Shown here: positions 8,700 to 18,429 of the stretch, piece after piece
Position numbering within the stretch: position 1 is the first letter of the stretch
How the letters are laid out: each line of letters starts with the position of its first letter
From: Cerina litoralis
Lineage (GTDB): Bacteria; Bacteroidota; Bacteroidia; Flavobacteriales; Flavobacteriaceae
Reading direction: 5' to 3'
Assembly: GCA_022008415.1 (NCBI GenBank)
Contig: JAIRBC010000019.1
Coordinates: 1 to 64,000 of the forward strand
DNA: 64,000 nt
Notes under the pieces: generated by a model
Seen by the model: only the letters and a program-made list of their open reading frames with translations
The model's database searches: none
Told to the model about the DNA's origin: nothing
Program-made: the position numbers and the translations under genes

Positions 8700-10241
8700 A
8701 TGAAAACTATATATAACATATTGACGGCATTAGTTCTATTGATAGCCTTGGTTTCATGTAACGATGACGAGTTTTTGGTGGAAACATCACCAGACCAACT
8801 CACCTCCGCTAACTTTTGGAGAAATGCGGAGGATGCCCGATCTGGGCTAACTGCCGCATATTCTGAATTGGAATCTAGGAGTAACTTTTGGGACGGATGG
8901 CAGGAGGGAAGGCCTGTAGTGGAGTACTTTAGGTCGGATTATGCCTTACCTGGACCAGATGCTTCCAATTATGCGCACTGGATGTCCATATTTAATTTTA
9001 ATTACACAAACGGACATATCTTCCTCGATGTTTTATGGACCACCAATTATAAGGGATTGAATTTTGCAAACCAGGTAATTGCCAGGGTAGGAGAAATGAC
9101 CCCGGACCAAATATCGGATGCGGAGAAAAAGGAAATTCTTGGGGAAGCTACTTTTTTAAGGGGTTATTACCACTTTAAATTACTGACGCTTTATGAACAA
9201 ATAATTATAAGGACGGAGCCTATTTCCCCCGAAACCTTGGACAAGCCTTTATCCACTCGGCCCGAAGCTTGGGAAGTAGTGATAAACGACTTTAAGCAAG
9301 CTGCGGAGATGTTGGCCACTACCCAAACCTCCGCTGATCTGGGAAGGGCAACCAAAGGTGCCGCATTGGCCTATTTGGGAAAGGCATATTTGCACAAGGC
9401 CGGTGATCCTTCATCCGCTACAGGGGATGATTTTGCCAATGCAGCTACAGCGTTCAAGGAAGTCGTGGAAAGTGGGGTTTATAGCTTGGAGCCAGATTTT
9501 TTGAACAATTTCAACGGGGAACATGAAAACAACCAAGAGTCCATTTTCGAACTGCAGTTCAAATCTGCGGATGCGACATCCTATAACGCCACAAGATTGC
9601 ATGCCTTTATAGGTGACTGGTCCATTGGGGGCTGGGGTGGTATTGAGGCTACCCAAGGAGTACTGTCTGAAATGCAAAAGGAAGGAATGATTGCCTCCAA
9701 TGGGTTGTACGACAATAGATTATATGGATCGCTCTATTTTAGGGATCCTTTTTTCAATGACTCAAATACAAATGAAATGCAGGGAAGTACATGGGATGTT
9801 TTGATGAATGAGACTTATAATGACACTCATGATGACCACGTCTATTTTAGAAAATGGTTGCCGAATTATGTATGGAACAACAGTTATGTTGGTGTCAATG
9901 TAGTGTTGATGCGATATGCCGATGTAATGCTAATGTATGCAGAGGCCCTAAACGAAACTGGAGCTACTGCTGAGGCAATCCCCTTAATCAATAAAATTCG
10001 AGAGGTGCACGGGTATATGCCTCCTATTACGGTTACCTCTCAGGCCGATATTAAAGAGCAGATAATCCACGAAAGGACAATGGAACTTACCCTAGAATCG
10101 GAAAGATTCTTCGATCTTCGCCGTTGGGGCATGTTAGACGAGGCCATGCAGGCCGCAGGAAGAACAGGATTTAGTGCTGCAAGTAATGCCTATTTTCCTG
10201 TTCCCTTGTCAGAGATCCAATCCAACACCGCAATTGAATAA
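8700..10241 (+). CDS. SusD/RagB glycan-binding outer-membrane lipoprotein
   Basis: 513 residues with a lipoprotein signal ending in LVSCNDDEF (acidic residues after the Cys favour surface export). The protein has the SusD features: helical TPR-like repeats (GEATFLRGYYHFKLL, AALAYLGKAYLHKAGD), a variable middle, and the C-terminal RagB segment (RYADVMLMYAEALNE, IHERTMELTLESERFFDLRRWG). It caps the SusC barrel and captures ligand. Start and spacing (25 bases after susC) are standard. A hairpin follows at 10288, so the SusCD unit ends here; no surface glycan-binding protein or glycosidase follows on this strand. Confidence 0.95.
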   Translation: MKTIYNILTALVLLIALVSCNDDEFLVETSPDQLTSANFWRNAEDARSGLTAAYSELESRSNFWDGWQEGRPVVEYFRSDYALPGPDASNYAHWMSIFNFNYTNGHIFLDVLWTTNYKGLNFANQVIARVGEMTPDQISDAEKKEILGEATFLRGYYHFKLLTLYEQIIIRTEPISPETLDKPLSTRPEAWEVVINDFKQAAEMLATTQTSADLGRATKGAALAYLGKAYLHKAGDPSSATGDDFANAATAFKEVVESGVYSLEPDFLNNFNGEHENNQESIFELQFKSADATSYNATRLHAFIGDWSIGGWGGIEATQGVLSEMQKEGMIASNGLYDNRLYGSLYFRDPFFNDSNTNEMQGSTWDVLMNETYNDTHDDHVYFRKWLPNYVWNNSYVGVNVVLMRYADVMLMYAEALNETGATAEAIPLINKIREVHGYMPPITVTSQADIKEQIIHERTMELTLESERFFDLRRWGMLDEAMQAAGRTGFSAASNAYFPVPLSEIQSNTAIE

Positions 10242-10287
10242 ATGGATTTTACAAAACAATAAGTTGAGTTAGTTAGTTTTTTTGACA

Positions 10288-10330
10288 AAACACCTGGCTT
10301 GGGATCAATCAAGTTGGGTGTTTGTTTTGG
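10288..10330 (+). terminator. putative terminator after susD
   Basis: AAACACCTGGCTTG and CAAGTTGGGTGTTT form a stem of about 14 pairs, two of them G-U, around an 8-base loop. It is followed by GTTTTGG, a short T-rich tail, so termination may be incomplete. Confidence 0.55.
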
Positions 10331-10390
10331 AGACCTTTTCATGGGGATAATCATTCAATGAATAAACATAAAATATAGAATTGATATAGT

Positions 10391-11305
10391 ATGGAAAAAA
10401 TTACTAAACCAGGTTTAGACGACGTCCTTGCAGCACTTTTCATTCCCTATCGGGAACGTGTGCCCAATGTTGATAAAATTAATAGGGCCATGATACAACA
10501 TGGTGTTATTCAACAACGGTGCGAAATTGTAAACGACCATATTGCCTTTAGAACTTTGGGCTTGCCAAATTTGGGCATTGCCTCGTTCGAAAAGATTTTT
10601 TTACATTATGGATATGAAAAAAGGGATTACTACTATTTTGAAGGTAAAAAGTTGAATGCATATTGGTACGCACCACCTTCTGAACATTATCCCCGAATTT
10701 TTATGAGCGAGCTCAGGGTCAATGATCTTTCAGAACAAATACAAAAAATAATTAATCAATATACACAACATATCACCAGCGATCCAGTAGATCGATTGAA
10801 TTTAAATGACACCAAAGCGGTCGGAAATTTTTTTTATGATCCGCTCTGGAATTTGCCTTCTCTTACTGACTACAAAACACTTTTGGAAGAAAGCGAATAT
10901 GCTGCTTGGGTTATTTATAATCGGTATTATTTAAATCACTATACCATAAGTGTACATAATCTCCCAAGTGACTATAACACTGTAGAAAAATTCAATAAAT
11001 TTTTGGAGTCCATAGGGATAGTGCTTAACTCCTCTGGCGGTAAGATCAAGGTCAGCAAGGATGGCCTGTTAAAACAAAGTAGTACCGTAGCTGAAATGAT
11101 ACAAGCCGAGTTTGCGAATGGAGAACAATATGAAATTGCCGGTAGTTACGTAGAATTTGCAGAACGACTTCCCTTGCCCCAAATTTCCAACCTAGAAAAT
11201 GGGACTTTATCCCAAGTGCACCGACGTGATGGTTTTGAATCGGCCAATGCTGATAAAATTTTTGAGAGCACTTATGAAGAACAGACCAAAAAGACGAAAA
11301 AATGA
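10391..11305 (+). CDS. hglS: 2-oxoadipate dioxygenase/decarboxylase (HglS, DUF1338 family)
   Basis: 304 residues of the DUF1338/VOC-like family. Its characterised member HglS turns 2-oxoadipate into D-2-hydroxyglutarate with Fe(II) and O2 in lysine breakdown. The likely metal ligands are visible: His50 in NDHIAFRT, with Arg54 four residues later as in HglS, His183 in NHYTISVH, and Glu255 in GSYVEFAER. At about 300 residues it is the shorter form of the family. The stop overlaps the start of an ALDH7-type dehydrogenase by four bases, and that enzyme makes 2-aminoadipate, the precursor of 2-oxoadipate, so the context supports the assignment. The transaminase between the two steps is not in the window. 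Confidence 0.82.
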   Translation: MEKITKPGLDDVLAALFIPYRERVPNVDKINRAMIQHGVIQQRCEIVNDHIAFRTLGLPNLGIASFEKIFLHYGYEKRDYYYFEGKKLNAYWYAPPSEHYPRIFMSELRVNDLSEQIQKIINQYTQHITSDPVDRLNLNDTKAVGNFFYDPLWNLPSLTDYKTLLEESEYAAWVIYNRYYLNHYTISVHNLPSDYNTVEKFNKFLESIGIVLNSSGGKIKVSKDGLLKQSSTVAEMIQAEFANGEQYEIAGSYVEFAERLPLPQISNLENGTLSQVHRRDGFESANADKIFESTYEEQTKKTKK

Positions 11306-12828
11306 ATGGAATTTTGAATAAATTACGACTGGAGCCCCCCTTTTATAGTGCGAGTACCGGGCAGCAAAACTGGATGGGATCTGGCAATGTACTAAAGATT
11401 CAATCACCTGTGGATGGGAATCCTTTAGGAGAAATAAACCTAATTGGGGAAGAAGAATATAAATCAGTAATGGCCGAGGCCAAAAAAGCTTTTCCATTAT
11501 GGAAAGCTTTACCGGCCCCGCAAAGGGGTGAAATTGTTCGTCAGTTTGGTGATGCTCTTCGCGCAGAAAAGGAAGCACTGGGCAAACTGGTTAGCTACGA
11601 AATGGGAAAGAGCCTACAGGAAGGCTTGGGAGAGGTACAGGAGATGATAGATATTTGCGATTTCGCCGTAGGATTGTCAAGGCAGTTATATGGTCTGCAG
11701 ATGCATTCTGAAAGACCGAAACACAGAATGTTCGAGCAATGGCACCCACTTGGTGTAGTTGGAATAATTTCAGCGTTTAATTTTCCTGTTGCAGTTTGGG
11801 CATGGAACGCTTCCATTGCTTGGGTTTGCGGAAATGTATGCATCTGGAAACCCTCTGAAAAAACCCCTTTTTCCGCTCTTGCCTGTCAGGAAATTTTCAA
11901 AAAAGTATTAAACCAAAATAAATTGCCGGAAGGAATTTCAAATCTTATTATTGGAGATGGTACCATTGGCAAAAAAATGGCTGCCGACCGCGATATTTCT
12001 TTAATATCAGCAACAGGCTCAACACAAATGGGGAAAAGTGTGGCTGAAACCGTAGGCAAACGTCTTGGGAAATCCATTTTGGAACTTGGGGGCAACAATG
12101 CTGTGATTGTTACCAGGGAGGCAGATCTAAAACAGGCCGTTCCGGCAATCGTTTTTGGGGCCGTAGGTACGGCGGGTCAACGATGCACCTCTACCAGGCG
12201 ATTAATAGTACATGAAACCCAATTTGAGGAACTATTGGAAAAATTGGTGAGTGCCTATGGTCAACTACAGATAGGAGACCCTTTGGATGAAATGAATCAT
12301 ATGGGACCCTTAATAGACAAGACAGCCGTGACTGAATATGAAAAAACTATTAGAACGGCTATTGAACAAGGAGGAAGGATACTTTACGGTGGAAAGGTCC
12401 TAGAAGGAGATACTTATGCATCGGGGTGTTATGTATTGCCAACCATAATAGAGGCTACCGTCAATATGCCAATTGTGGCACACGAGACCTTTGCTCCCAT
12501 TGTCTATATAATGCCTTATAAGAACTTGGAAGAGGCCATTGATATTCAAAATAGTGTGCCACAAGGATTATCATCTGCTATTTTTACTTTGAACTTACGT
12601 GATGCCGAAACCTTTTTATCCCACACTGGTTCGGATTGTGGTATTGCCAATGTCAACATAGGAACTTCTGGTGCAGAAATTGGTGGAGCGTTTGGGGGAG
12701 AAAAGGAGACAGGCGGCGGACGGGAAAGTGGTTCCGATGCTTGGAAAGCCTATATGCGTAGGCAAACTTGCACCCTGAATTATAGCACAGTGCTTCCTTT
12801 GGCACAAGGTATTAAGTTTTATTTGTAA
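11302..12828 (+). CDS. amaB: ALDH7-type L-aminoadipate semialdehyde (piperideine-6-carboxylate) dehydrogenase
   Basis: 508 residues with a complete aldehyde dehydrogenase fold. Glu261 lies in LELGGNNAV and the catalytic nucleophile Cys295 in GTAGQRCTSTRR; both contexts are those of the ALDH7A1/AmaB group. FNFPVAVWAWN, and CGIANVNIGTSGAEIGGAFGG near the C-terminus, are also ALDH7-like. The enzyme oxidises L-aminoadipate semialdehyde to L-2-aminoadipate with NAD+. Its ATG overlaps the hglS stop (ATGA at 11302), so translation is probably coupled. A strong terminator follows at 12978. Confidence 0.85.
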   Translation: MNGILNKLRLEPPFYSASTGQQNWMGSGNVLKIQSPVDGNPLGEINLIGEEEYKSVMAEAKKAFPLWKALPAPQRGEIVRQFGDALRAEKEALGKLVSYEMGKSLQEGLGEVQEMIDICDFAVGLSRQLYGLQMHSERPKHRMFEQWHPLGVVGIISAFNFPVAVWAWNASIAWVCGNVCIWKPSEKTPFSALACQEIFKKVLNQNKLPEGISNLIIGDGTIGKKMAADRDISLISATGSTQMGKSVAETVGKRLGKSILELGGNNAVIVTREADLKQAVPAIVFGAVGTAGQRCTSTRRLIVHETQFEELLEKLVSAYGQLQIGDPLDEMNHMGPLIDKTAVTEYEKTIRTAIEQGGRILYGGKVLEGDTYASGCYVLPTIIEATVNMPIVAHETFAPIVYIMPYKNLEEAIDIQNSVPQGLSSAIFTLNLRDAETFLSHTGSDCGIANVNIGTSGAEIGGAFGGEKETGGGRESGSDAWKAYMRRQTCTLNYSTVLPLAQGIKFYL

Positions 12829-12977
12829 GCTGTTCTCTGAAGGGCATCTCATCTAGAAGCAATATTTGTGAATTCTATTAAGGGCTTTGTACGGTAATTA
12901 TTTGATTCCGGCTTTTGACTCTTTTGCCGTTTTGGAATTCAAATAAAATCAAAGGCATGATCCGCTATTTAAAAATT

Positions 12978-13001
12978 AGCACCCATTTGGGTGCTTTTTT
13001 T
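12978..13001 (+). terminator. strong intrinsic terminator after the lysine-catabolism pair
   Basis: A perfect 7-bp stem AGCACCC/GGGTGCT with loop ATTT (12978-12995), followed by a run of T. It lies 150 bases after the dehydrogenase stop. Confidence 0.85.
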
Positions 13002-13293
13002 GCATAAAGTGAAGATGAAAAATGAAAATTTGGAGGATAACAAAAAAATGATGTTAAATCGCGTTGGCTAATTTAAAATGTTTCTAGAAACCAAATGAGA
13101 CCTATATTACCAAACCCTTGAAGTAACCTGCCGATTTGTTTTAGGAATGTTTTAGGTAAAAAGTAGAAAGTGGCACTAATTTATTTGGATGCTTTTTAAG
13201 CTATCAGCTGTTATTAAAGGAATACGTTTTTTTGAGTTTAGGCTTTAAGGGGTGAGGAAAGGATTAAATTGTTGTACATTAAAAATAAAAAAA
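13002..13293. other. AT-rich spacer with no recognised feature
   Basis: Between the plus-strand terminator and the terminator of the minus-strand tRNA. I see no convincing coding sequence or structured element here. Confidence 0.6.
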
Positions 13294-13315
13294 GGGCTTC
13301 AATCTCTTGAAACCC
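13294..13315 (-). terminator. terminator of the tRNA-fMet transcript
   Basis: On the minus strand GGGTTTCAA and TTGAAGCCC form a 9-bp stem (one G-U) around a 4-base loop, followed by seven T, starting 14 bases after the 3' end of the tRNA. Confidence 0.75.
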
Positions 13316-13328
13316 CTGTCTTTCCTAG

Positions 13329-13384
<56 letters not shown>

Positions 13385-13401
<17 letters not shown>

Positions 13402-13526
13402 ATGTATGTTCTGTGCGCCATTGTAGACACAAATATTTTTTTATACTCAGTAAGGGTAGGTACCCTGGCCTGAGCGGAGTCGAAGGATACTGCTCTATCC
13501 CGCGATGTATGTTCCGTGTACCATTG
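13385..13526 (-). repeat. direct duplication of the tRNA-fMet 5' end plus leader
   Basis: Bases 13385-13423 (tRNA nucleotides 17 to 1 plus 22 bases of leader) recur at 13488-13526, the first 27 bases identical and three mismatches in the last 12. The second copy cannot form a tRNA. Between the copies lies CCTGAGCGGAGTCGAAGG (13469-13486), a short motif I recall as dispersed in flavobacterial genomes. Confidence 0.75.
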
Positions 13527-13701
13527 AGGCACTGTCAATTAATATTCCAATTGTAGGAGGTGCCAAAGGACCCCTTGCGTTATGGACTGCAAAGATACGA
13601 TGGAATTTTAGATCTATCAAATCTTATCCAAAGAATTATTTTCTTGCCATCGGTCATTGCAAAAGTTAATTATTCCATATCTTGGAGCCTTTACAATTTT
13701 T

Positions 13702-15069
13702 ATGGAGGTTATTAATGATTTTTTGGCGGCCCTATTGCCCTATACAGAGTGGGTGATGCTTTTTTTGATTATTGGAGGAGGTCTTTTCTTGGTGTTTTAT
13801 TCTAAATTACTCCCTTATCGATATTTTAGACACGCTATTGCCATCACAGCTGGTAAATACGATGATCCAAATGACCCCGGTGAAGTGAGCCATTTGCAAG
13901 CGCTTTCTTCCGCGGTGGCCGCCACGGTGGGGCTAGGTAATATATCGGGGGTTGCCATTGCCATCTATATGGGCGGCCCGGGTGTCGTCTTTTGGATCTG
14001 GGTCACTGCCTTGGTAGGGATGGGCATCAAATTTTATTCCTGCAGTTTGTCCATCATGTTCCGCGGGCATGATAGTGAAGGCGGCCTTCAGGGAGGGCCT
14101 ATGTATTATATTACCAAGGGAATGGGAGCCAAAGCCAAACCGTTGGCTGTTTTTTTCTGTATTGCTGGGCTATTTGGAGTCCTACCTGCATTTACCACAA
14201 ATCAGTTTGTACAAACGATTATGGGAGTGGTACGGCCCGATGAGACCATCGCCCTATTGGGAGATTTTAATTGGAAACTTGGAATTGGGATAGCACTATC
14301 CATACTAACCTCCTTTGTTATTTTTGGGGGACTGAAAAAAATTGCTAAAGTGGCTACCGCGATAGTGCCGTTTATGGTACTCCTTTATCTTGTCTCCGTA
14401 GTTTTTATTATGGCGATGAACTTGGGCCAGATAGGGCCTTCCCTAAAATTAATTTTTACGGAAGCGTTTAATTTAAAGACCGCTGTACAAGGCGGATTTT
14501 GGGGATTGATTATTATCGGGATTCGGAGGGCTGTATTTTCTAATGAATCGGGGGTAGGCAGCGCGCCGATGTACCACGGACAATCCAAGACCAAGGAGCC
14601 TATTCAGGAAGGATTGGTCGCCATGTTAGGGCCATTTATCGATACCATTGTGGTCTGTTCCCTAACTGCAATCGTCATCATATTAAGCGGGTCTTATCTG
14701 GACGTCGAAAACAATGGGATCGTGATGACCCTTTTGGCTTTTGAAAGATCGCTTTTTGGCTTTGGCGATATACTGCTTATGGTCATAGTTTCTGCTTTTG
14801 CACTTTCCACCTTGTTTACTTATTCCTATTACGGTACCAAATGTTTGTCGTTCTTGACCAATGCCAAAATAGGAGGTTATTACAATTTCATTTATGTACT
14901 AAGTATTACCTTTGCCGCGGTAGCTTCGGTAGAATTGGTGGTCAATTTGATCGATCTGTCGTTTGCCCTAATGGTGATTCCCAATATGATCGCGGTGCTT
15001 TATCTGGCTCCTAGGGTAAACCACGCAATGAAAATATATTTTACAAAACTCAAGGATGGCGAAACATAA
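13702..15069 (+). CDS. sodium:alanine/glycine symporter, AgcS family
   Basis: 455 residues from the ATG at 13702. An upstream in-frame TTG at 13657 would add 15 residues that look unlike the family N-terminus, so I prefer the ATG. The protein has about ten hydrophobic helices and the AgcS hallmarks: the GLGNISGVAIAIYMGGPG loop, GGPMYYITKGMG, and AVFSNESGVGSAPMYHG. It takes up small neutral amino acids with Na+ across the inner membrane. The C-terminal 14 bases overlap the start of era, so the two are likely coupled in translation, an odd pairing of a transporter with a ribosome-assembly GTPase. Confidence 0.9.
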   Translation: MEVINDFLAALLPYTEWVMLFLIIGGGLFLVFYSKLLPYRYFRHAIAITAGKYDDPNDPGEVSHLQALSSAVAATVGLGNISGVAIAIYMGGPGVVFWIWVTALVGMGIKFYSCSLSIMFRGHDSEGGLQGGPMYYITKGMGAKAKPLAVFFCIAGLFGVLPAFTTNQFVQTIMGVVRPDETIALLGDFNWKLGIGIALSILTSFVIFGGLKKIAKVATAIVPFMVLLYLVSVVFIMAMNLGQIGPSLKLIFTEAFNLKTAVQGGFWGLIIIGIRRAVFSNESGVGSAPMYHGQSKTKEPIQEGLVAMLGPFIDTIVVCSLTAIVIILSGSYLDVENNGIVMTLLAFERSLFGFGDILLMVIVSAFALSTLFTYSYYGTKCLSFLTNAKIGGYYNFIYVLSITFAAVASVELVVNLIDLSFALMVIPNMIAVLYLAPRVNHAMKIYFTKLKDGET

Positions 15070-15943
15070 GGCAGGATTCGTAAATATAGTCGGCAACCCC
15101 AATGTGGGCAAGTCCACCCTTATGAATGCTTTTGTCGGGGAAAAATTGTCCATTATCACTTCCAAGGCACAGACTACGAGGCACCGTATACTGGGTATAG
15201 TCAATGGAGACGATTTTCAGATGATATTGTCGGATACGCCGGGCATCATAAAGCCTGCCTATGAACTTCAATCTTCAATGATGGACTTTGTAAAGTCGGC
15301 TTTTGAAGATGCCGATGTGTTGATTTATATGGTGGAAATAGGGGAGAAGGCCCTAAAGGATGAAAGCTTCTTCGAAAAGATAAAAAATAGTACCATGCCG
15401 GTGCTTCTACTGCTGAATAAGATAGATATTTCCGAACAGAACGTGTTGGAGGAACAAGTGCAGTATTGGCAGGAACAGTTGCCAAGGGCTGAGATACACC
15501 CGATTTCCGCCCTTCAAAATTTTAACGTCAAGGAGGTTTTTGAAAGAATAATAGAATTGTTGCCGGAATCCCCACCATACTACCCCAAGGAACAGCTGAC
15601 GGATAGGCCGGAACGCTTTTTTGTTAACGAGACCATTCGGGAAAAAATTCTACAGCATTACAAAAAGGAAATACCCTATGCCGTTGAAATAGAGACCGAG
15701 GAATTTATTGAGGACGAGGAAATCATTAGAATGCGGTCGGTTATTATGGTAGAGCGCGATTCCCAAAAAGGAATTATCATCGGCCATAAAGGGAATGCCT
15801 TAAAACGGGTCGGGGTCGAAGCGCGCAAAGACCTGGAAAAATTCTTCGATAAGCAGGTGCACATCGAACTTTATGTAAAGGTCAATAAAAATTGGAGAAG
15901 TAATCCCAATCAATTAAGGCGGTTTGGCTATAATCCCCAATAA
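15056..15943 (+). CDS. era: GTPase Era, 16S rRNA-binding
   Basis: 295 residues, normal for Era. G1 is GNPNVGKST (residues 13-21), G3 DTPG, G4 NKID, followed by a C-terminal KH domain with GHKGNALKRVG for binding the 3' end of 16S rRNA during small-subunit assembly. The start ATG lies inside the symporter gene (14-base overlap). der follows 145 bases later from its own promoter. Nothing is missing from the family motifs. Confidence 0.96.
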   Translation: MAKHKAGFVNIVGNPNVGKSTLMNAFVGEKLSIITSKAQTTRHRILGIVNGDDFQMILSDTPGIIKPAYELQSSMMDFVKSAFEDADVLIYMVEIGEKALKDESFFEKIKNSTMPVLLLLNKIDISEQNVLEEQVQYWQEQLPRAEIHPISALQNFNVKEVFERIIELLPESPPYYPKEQLTDRPERFFVNETIREKILQHYKKEIPYAVEIETEEFIEDEEIIRMRSVIMVERDSQKGIIIGHKGNALKRVGVEARKDLEKFFDKQVHIELYVKVNKNWRSNPNQLRRFGYNPQ

Positions 15944-16042
15944 TCAGAATATGTACGGGCATTAAAGCATGCTTGGGTCTACGGCATTACTGAACACCGA
16001 TTACTAAACTCGAAATTAAGTTGTTGAACTTGCGCTTGAGAC

Positions 16043-16070
16043 TTGGGCTTGGGTTTTATGATTACCTTTG
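16043..16070 (+). promoter_or_regulatory. Bacteroidota-type promoter for der
   Basis: TTG (16043-16045), 17 bases, then TACCTTTG (16063-16070) match TTG-N17-TAnnTTTG. Transcription would start near 16077, so translation must start at the ATG at 16089, not at the in-frame codon at 16068. Confidence 0.6.
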
Positions 16071-16088
16071 CGCCATAAAAAATTTAGT

Positions 16089-17393
16089 ATGAGCGCTATC
16101 GTAGCCATTGTAGGGAGGCCCAACGTTGGGAAATCCACTTTTTTTAACCGAATGATCCAAAGACGGGAGGCCATTGTGGATGCCGTTAGTGGGGTTACCC
16201 GTGACCGGCACTACGGCAAAAGCGATTGGAACGGAAAAGAATTTTCCTTGATCGATACGGGAGGCTATGTTTTGGGGAGCGAGGATATTTTTGAAAAAGA
16301 GATCGACAAGCAAGTCGAGCTAGCCATCGATGAGGCCGATGCCATTATTTTTATGGTCGATGTGGAAACCGGGTTGACGGGCATGGATGAGGATGTTGCA
16401 AAATTGCTTCGTAGGTCTGCCAAACCTGTTTTCCTCGCTGTAAACAAAGTAGATAATGCCCAGAGAAACGAAGATGCGGTTGAATTTTATGCACTTGGGC
16501 TGGGGGACTATTATTCACTTTCCAGTATCAACGGGAGCGGTACAGGGGAGTTGTTGGACGACTTGGTGAAGGTGCTTCCGGAATTTGGGGATACGGAAGA
16601 TCAACTGCCTCGATTTGCCGTAGTAGGGCGCCCAAACGCCGGAAAATCATCCTTTATCAATGCCTTGATTGGGGAAGATCGTTATATTGTGACCGACATT
16701 GCGGGAACTACCCGGGATAGTATAGATACTAAGTACAATCGTTTTGGTTTTGAATTTAATTTAGTCGATACAGCCGGAATCCGCCGAAAGGCCAAGGTAA
16801 AGGAAGATTTGGAATTTTATTCCGTTATGCGTGCCGTCAGAGCCATAGAAAATTCGGATGTCTGTTTATTACTTTTGGATGCTACGAGGGGATTTGACGG
16901 CCAGGTTGAGAACATTTTTTGGCTTGCCCAGCGTAATAACAAGGGTATCGTAATCTTGGTAAATAAATGGGATCTAGTAGAGGACAAGGAGACCAATACC
17001 ATAAAGCACTACACCCAGAAAATAAAAGACGCCATAGAGCCATTCACGGACGTGCCCATTATTTTTATGTCGGTTCTCACAAAACAGCGTATTTACAAGG
17101 CTATTGAAACCGCGGTGGCCGTTTATGGGAATAGATCCAAAAAAATTCCCACGCGCAAATTTAACGATGTAATGCTCCCTATAATAGAGAGTTATCCTCC
17201 GCCTGCCTATAAAGGAAAGTTCGTAAAGATTAAATTTTGTACCCAATTACCTACCCCTTATCCCCAGTTTGCCTTCTTTTGCAACCTGCCCCAATATGTA
17301 CGGGAACCGTACAAGCGGTATTTGGAGAACAAAATTCGGGAAGAATTCAATTTTACGGGGGTCCCGATAACTATTTTTATGCGAAAAAAGTAG
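16089..17393 (+). CDS. der: GTPase Der (EngA), 50S subunit assembly
   Basis: 434 residues from the ATG at 16089. There are two tandem GTPase domains, each with a P-loop: GRPNVGKST at the N-terminus and GRPNAGKSS near residue 180. NKVD and NKWD are the respective G4 motifs and [13 protein letters not shown] is the second G3 region. A C-terminal KH-like domain follows (about 350-434). Der acts in assembly of the large ribosomal subunit. The longer open frame starting at 16068 begins inside the predicted promoter and is rejected. Confidence 0.96.
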   Translation: MSAIVAIVGRPNVGKSTFFNRMIQRREAIVDAVSGVTRDRHYGKSDWNGKEFSLIDTGGYVLGSEDIFEKEIDKQVELAIDEADAIIFMVDVETGLTGMDEDVAKLLRRSAKPVFLAVNKVDNAQRNEDAVEFYALGLGDYYSLSSINGSGTGELLDDLVKVLPEFGDTEDQLPRFAVVGRPNAGKSSFINALIGEDRYIVTDIAGTTRDSIDTKYNRFGFEFNLVDTAGIRRKAKVKEDLEFYSVMRAVRAIENSDVCLLLLDATRGFDGQVENIFWLAQRNNKGIVILVNKWDLVEDKETNTIKHYTQKIKDAIEPFTDVPIIFMSVLTKQRIYKAIETAVAVYGNRSKKIPTRKFNDVMLPIIESYPPPAYKGKFVKIKFCTQLPTPYPQFAFFCNLPQYVREPYKRYLENKIREEFNFTGVPITIFMRKK

Positions 17394-17441
17394 TTTTTAA
17401 TAATTATATTTGGAGGGAGTATAATTAATCTTTTGACGGTT

Positions 17442-18326
17442 ATGGCGGCAATTAGGGATTTAGCGGATTATCATCAACAGATTTCAGAGCTTTTTAGGCA
17501 GCCCCAAAGTCAAGAGGAATGGGACCAGTATAAATTGAGCGATGAACAAGTTGCCTACTACAATGAATACGGGCACCTGTCGGGTATTGAGCTTTTGAAA
17601 GACTGGCAGGTGGAAAAGCTAAACCAGGAACTGGCTGGAATTGTGGATCCAGAACATCCCGCACACCATTTGTTTTACGAATTCCATAGCAATGAATCTG
17701 TCGACGCCAATACCACTCTGTTTCATTCCTTAGGACACTGGCGAATAACCGAAGGTTTTCACGATGTTCTTTTTAATCCGGCATTTGTCATGGCTGCCAG
17801 TCAATTGTTGGGCAATAAGCCGGTACGTTTTTGGCACGATCAGCTGTTTTGTAAACCGGCGCACCACGGAGGCGTTGTTGCGTGGCACCAAGATTATTCC
17901 TACTGGACGCGTACAACAGCTATGCAGCACTTAACCTGTTGGACCGGCCTGGACGATGCAACTACCGAAAATGGCTGTTTGTATTATGTGCCCAAAAGCC
18001 ATAAATGGGGATTATTGGACAAGCCCGAGTTGGCAGGAGATATGGAAGGGCTAATGGAATTCCTTACCAAAGATCAGAAGGCTCAGTTTAAACCTATTCC
18101 TATAGAATTAAAAAAAGGATATGCCACGTTTCACCATCCTTTGATGGTGCATGGCTCATACGCAAACAAATCTGCCAGGAGCCGAAGAGCCTTTGTCCTT
18201 AATGTCTTTGCCGATGGGACCATTAGCAATACCGATGATGAACTGCTGAAGGGTGTGCCGATCATAAAAAAAGGTCATAAAATGGAGGGGAAGTTTTTTC
18301 CTTTGATATTTCGGGCCGAGGACTGA
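17442..18326 (+). CDS. phytanoyl-CoA dioxygenase (PhyH) family protein
   Basis: 294 residues from the ATG at 17442 (a TTG three codons upstream is also possible). It is an Fe(II)/2-oxoglutarate-dependent oxygenase of the PhyH group: the facial triad is His149 and Asp151 in AWHQDYSYW and His237 in LMVHGSYANKS, followed by an arginine-rich RSRRAF segment likely to bind 2-oxoglutarate. PhyH proteins hydroxylate varied small molecules and lipids; the substrate cannot be inferred, as the neighbours (der and a ClC protein) give no metabolic context. Confidence 0.82.
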   Translation: MAAIRDLADYHQQISELFRQPQSQEEWDQYKLSDEQVAYYNEYGHLSGIELLKDWQVEKLNQELAGIVDPEHPAHHLFYEFHSNESVDANTTLFHSLGHWRITEGFHDVLFNPAFVMAASQLLGNKPVRFWHDQLFCKPAHHGGVVAWHQDYSYWTRTTAMQHLTCWTGLDDATTENGCLYYVPKSHKWGLLDKPELAGDMEGLMEFLTKDQKAQFKPIPIELKKGYATFHHPLMVHGSYANKSARSRRAFVLNVFADGTISNTDDELLKGVPIIKKGHKMEGKFFPLIFRAED

Positions 18327-18429
18327 CTTTTTTAATCTGAAGACTTTCCATTGCCTTGACCATGGGACAGATTACAGCATAAAGTGGGTTCTTATATCGT
18401 ATCCCCAGTTCCGAATTAAATTCGCTGGT

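Noticed and set aside
16068..16088. Earlier in-frame start for der
   Set aside because: It lies at the -7 element of the promoter, so it would not be in the transcript; the ATG at 16089 also fits the family N-terminus.
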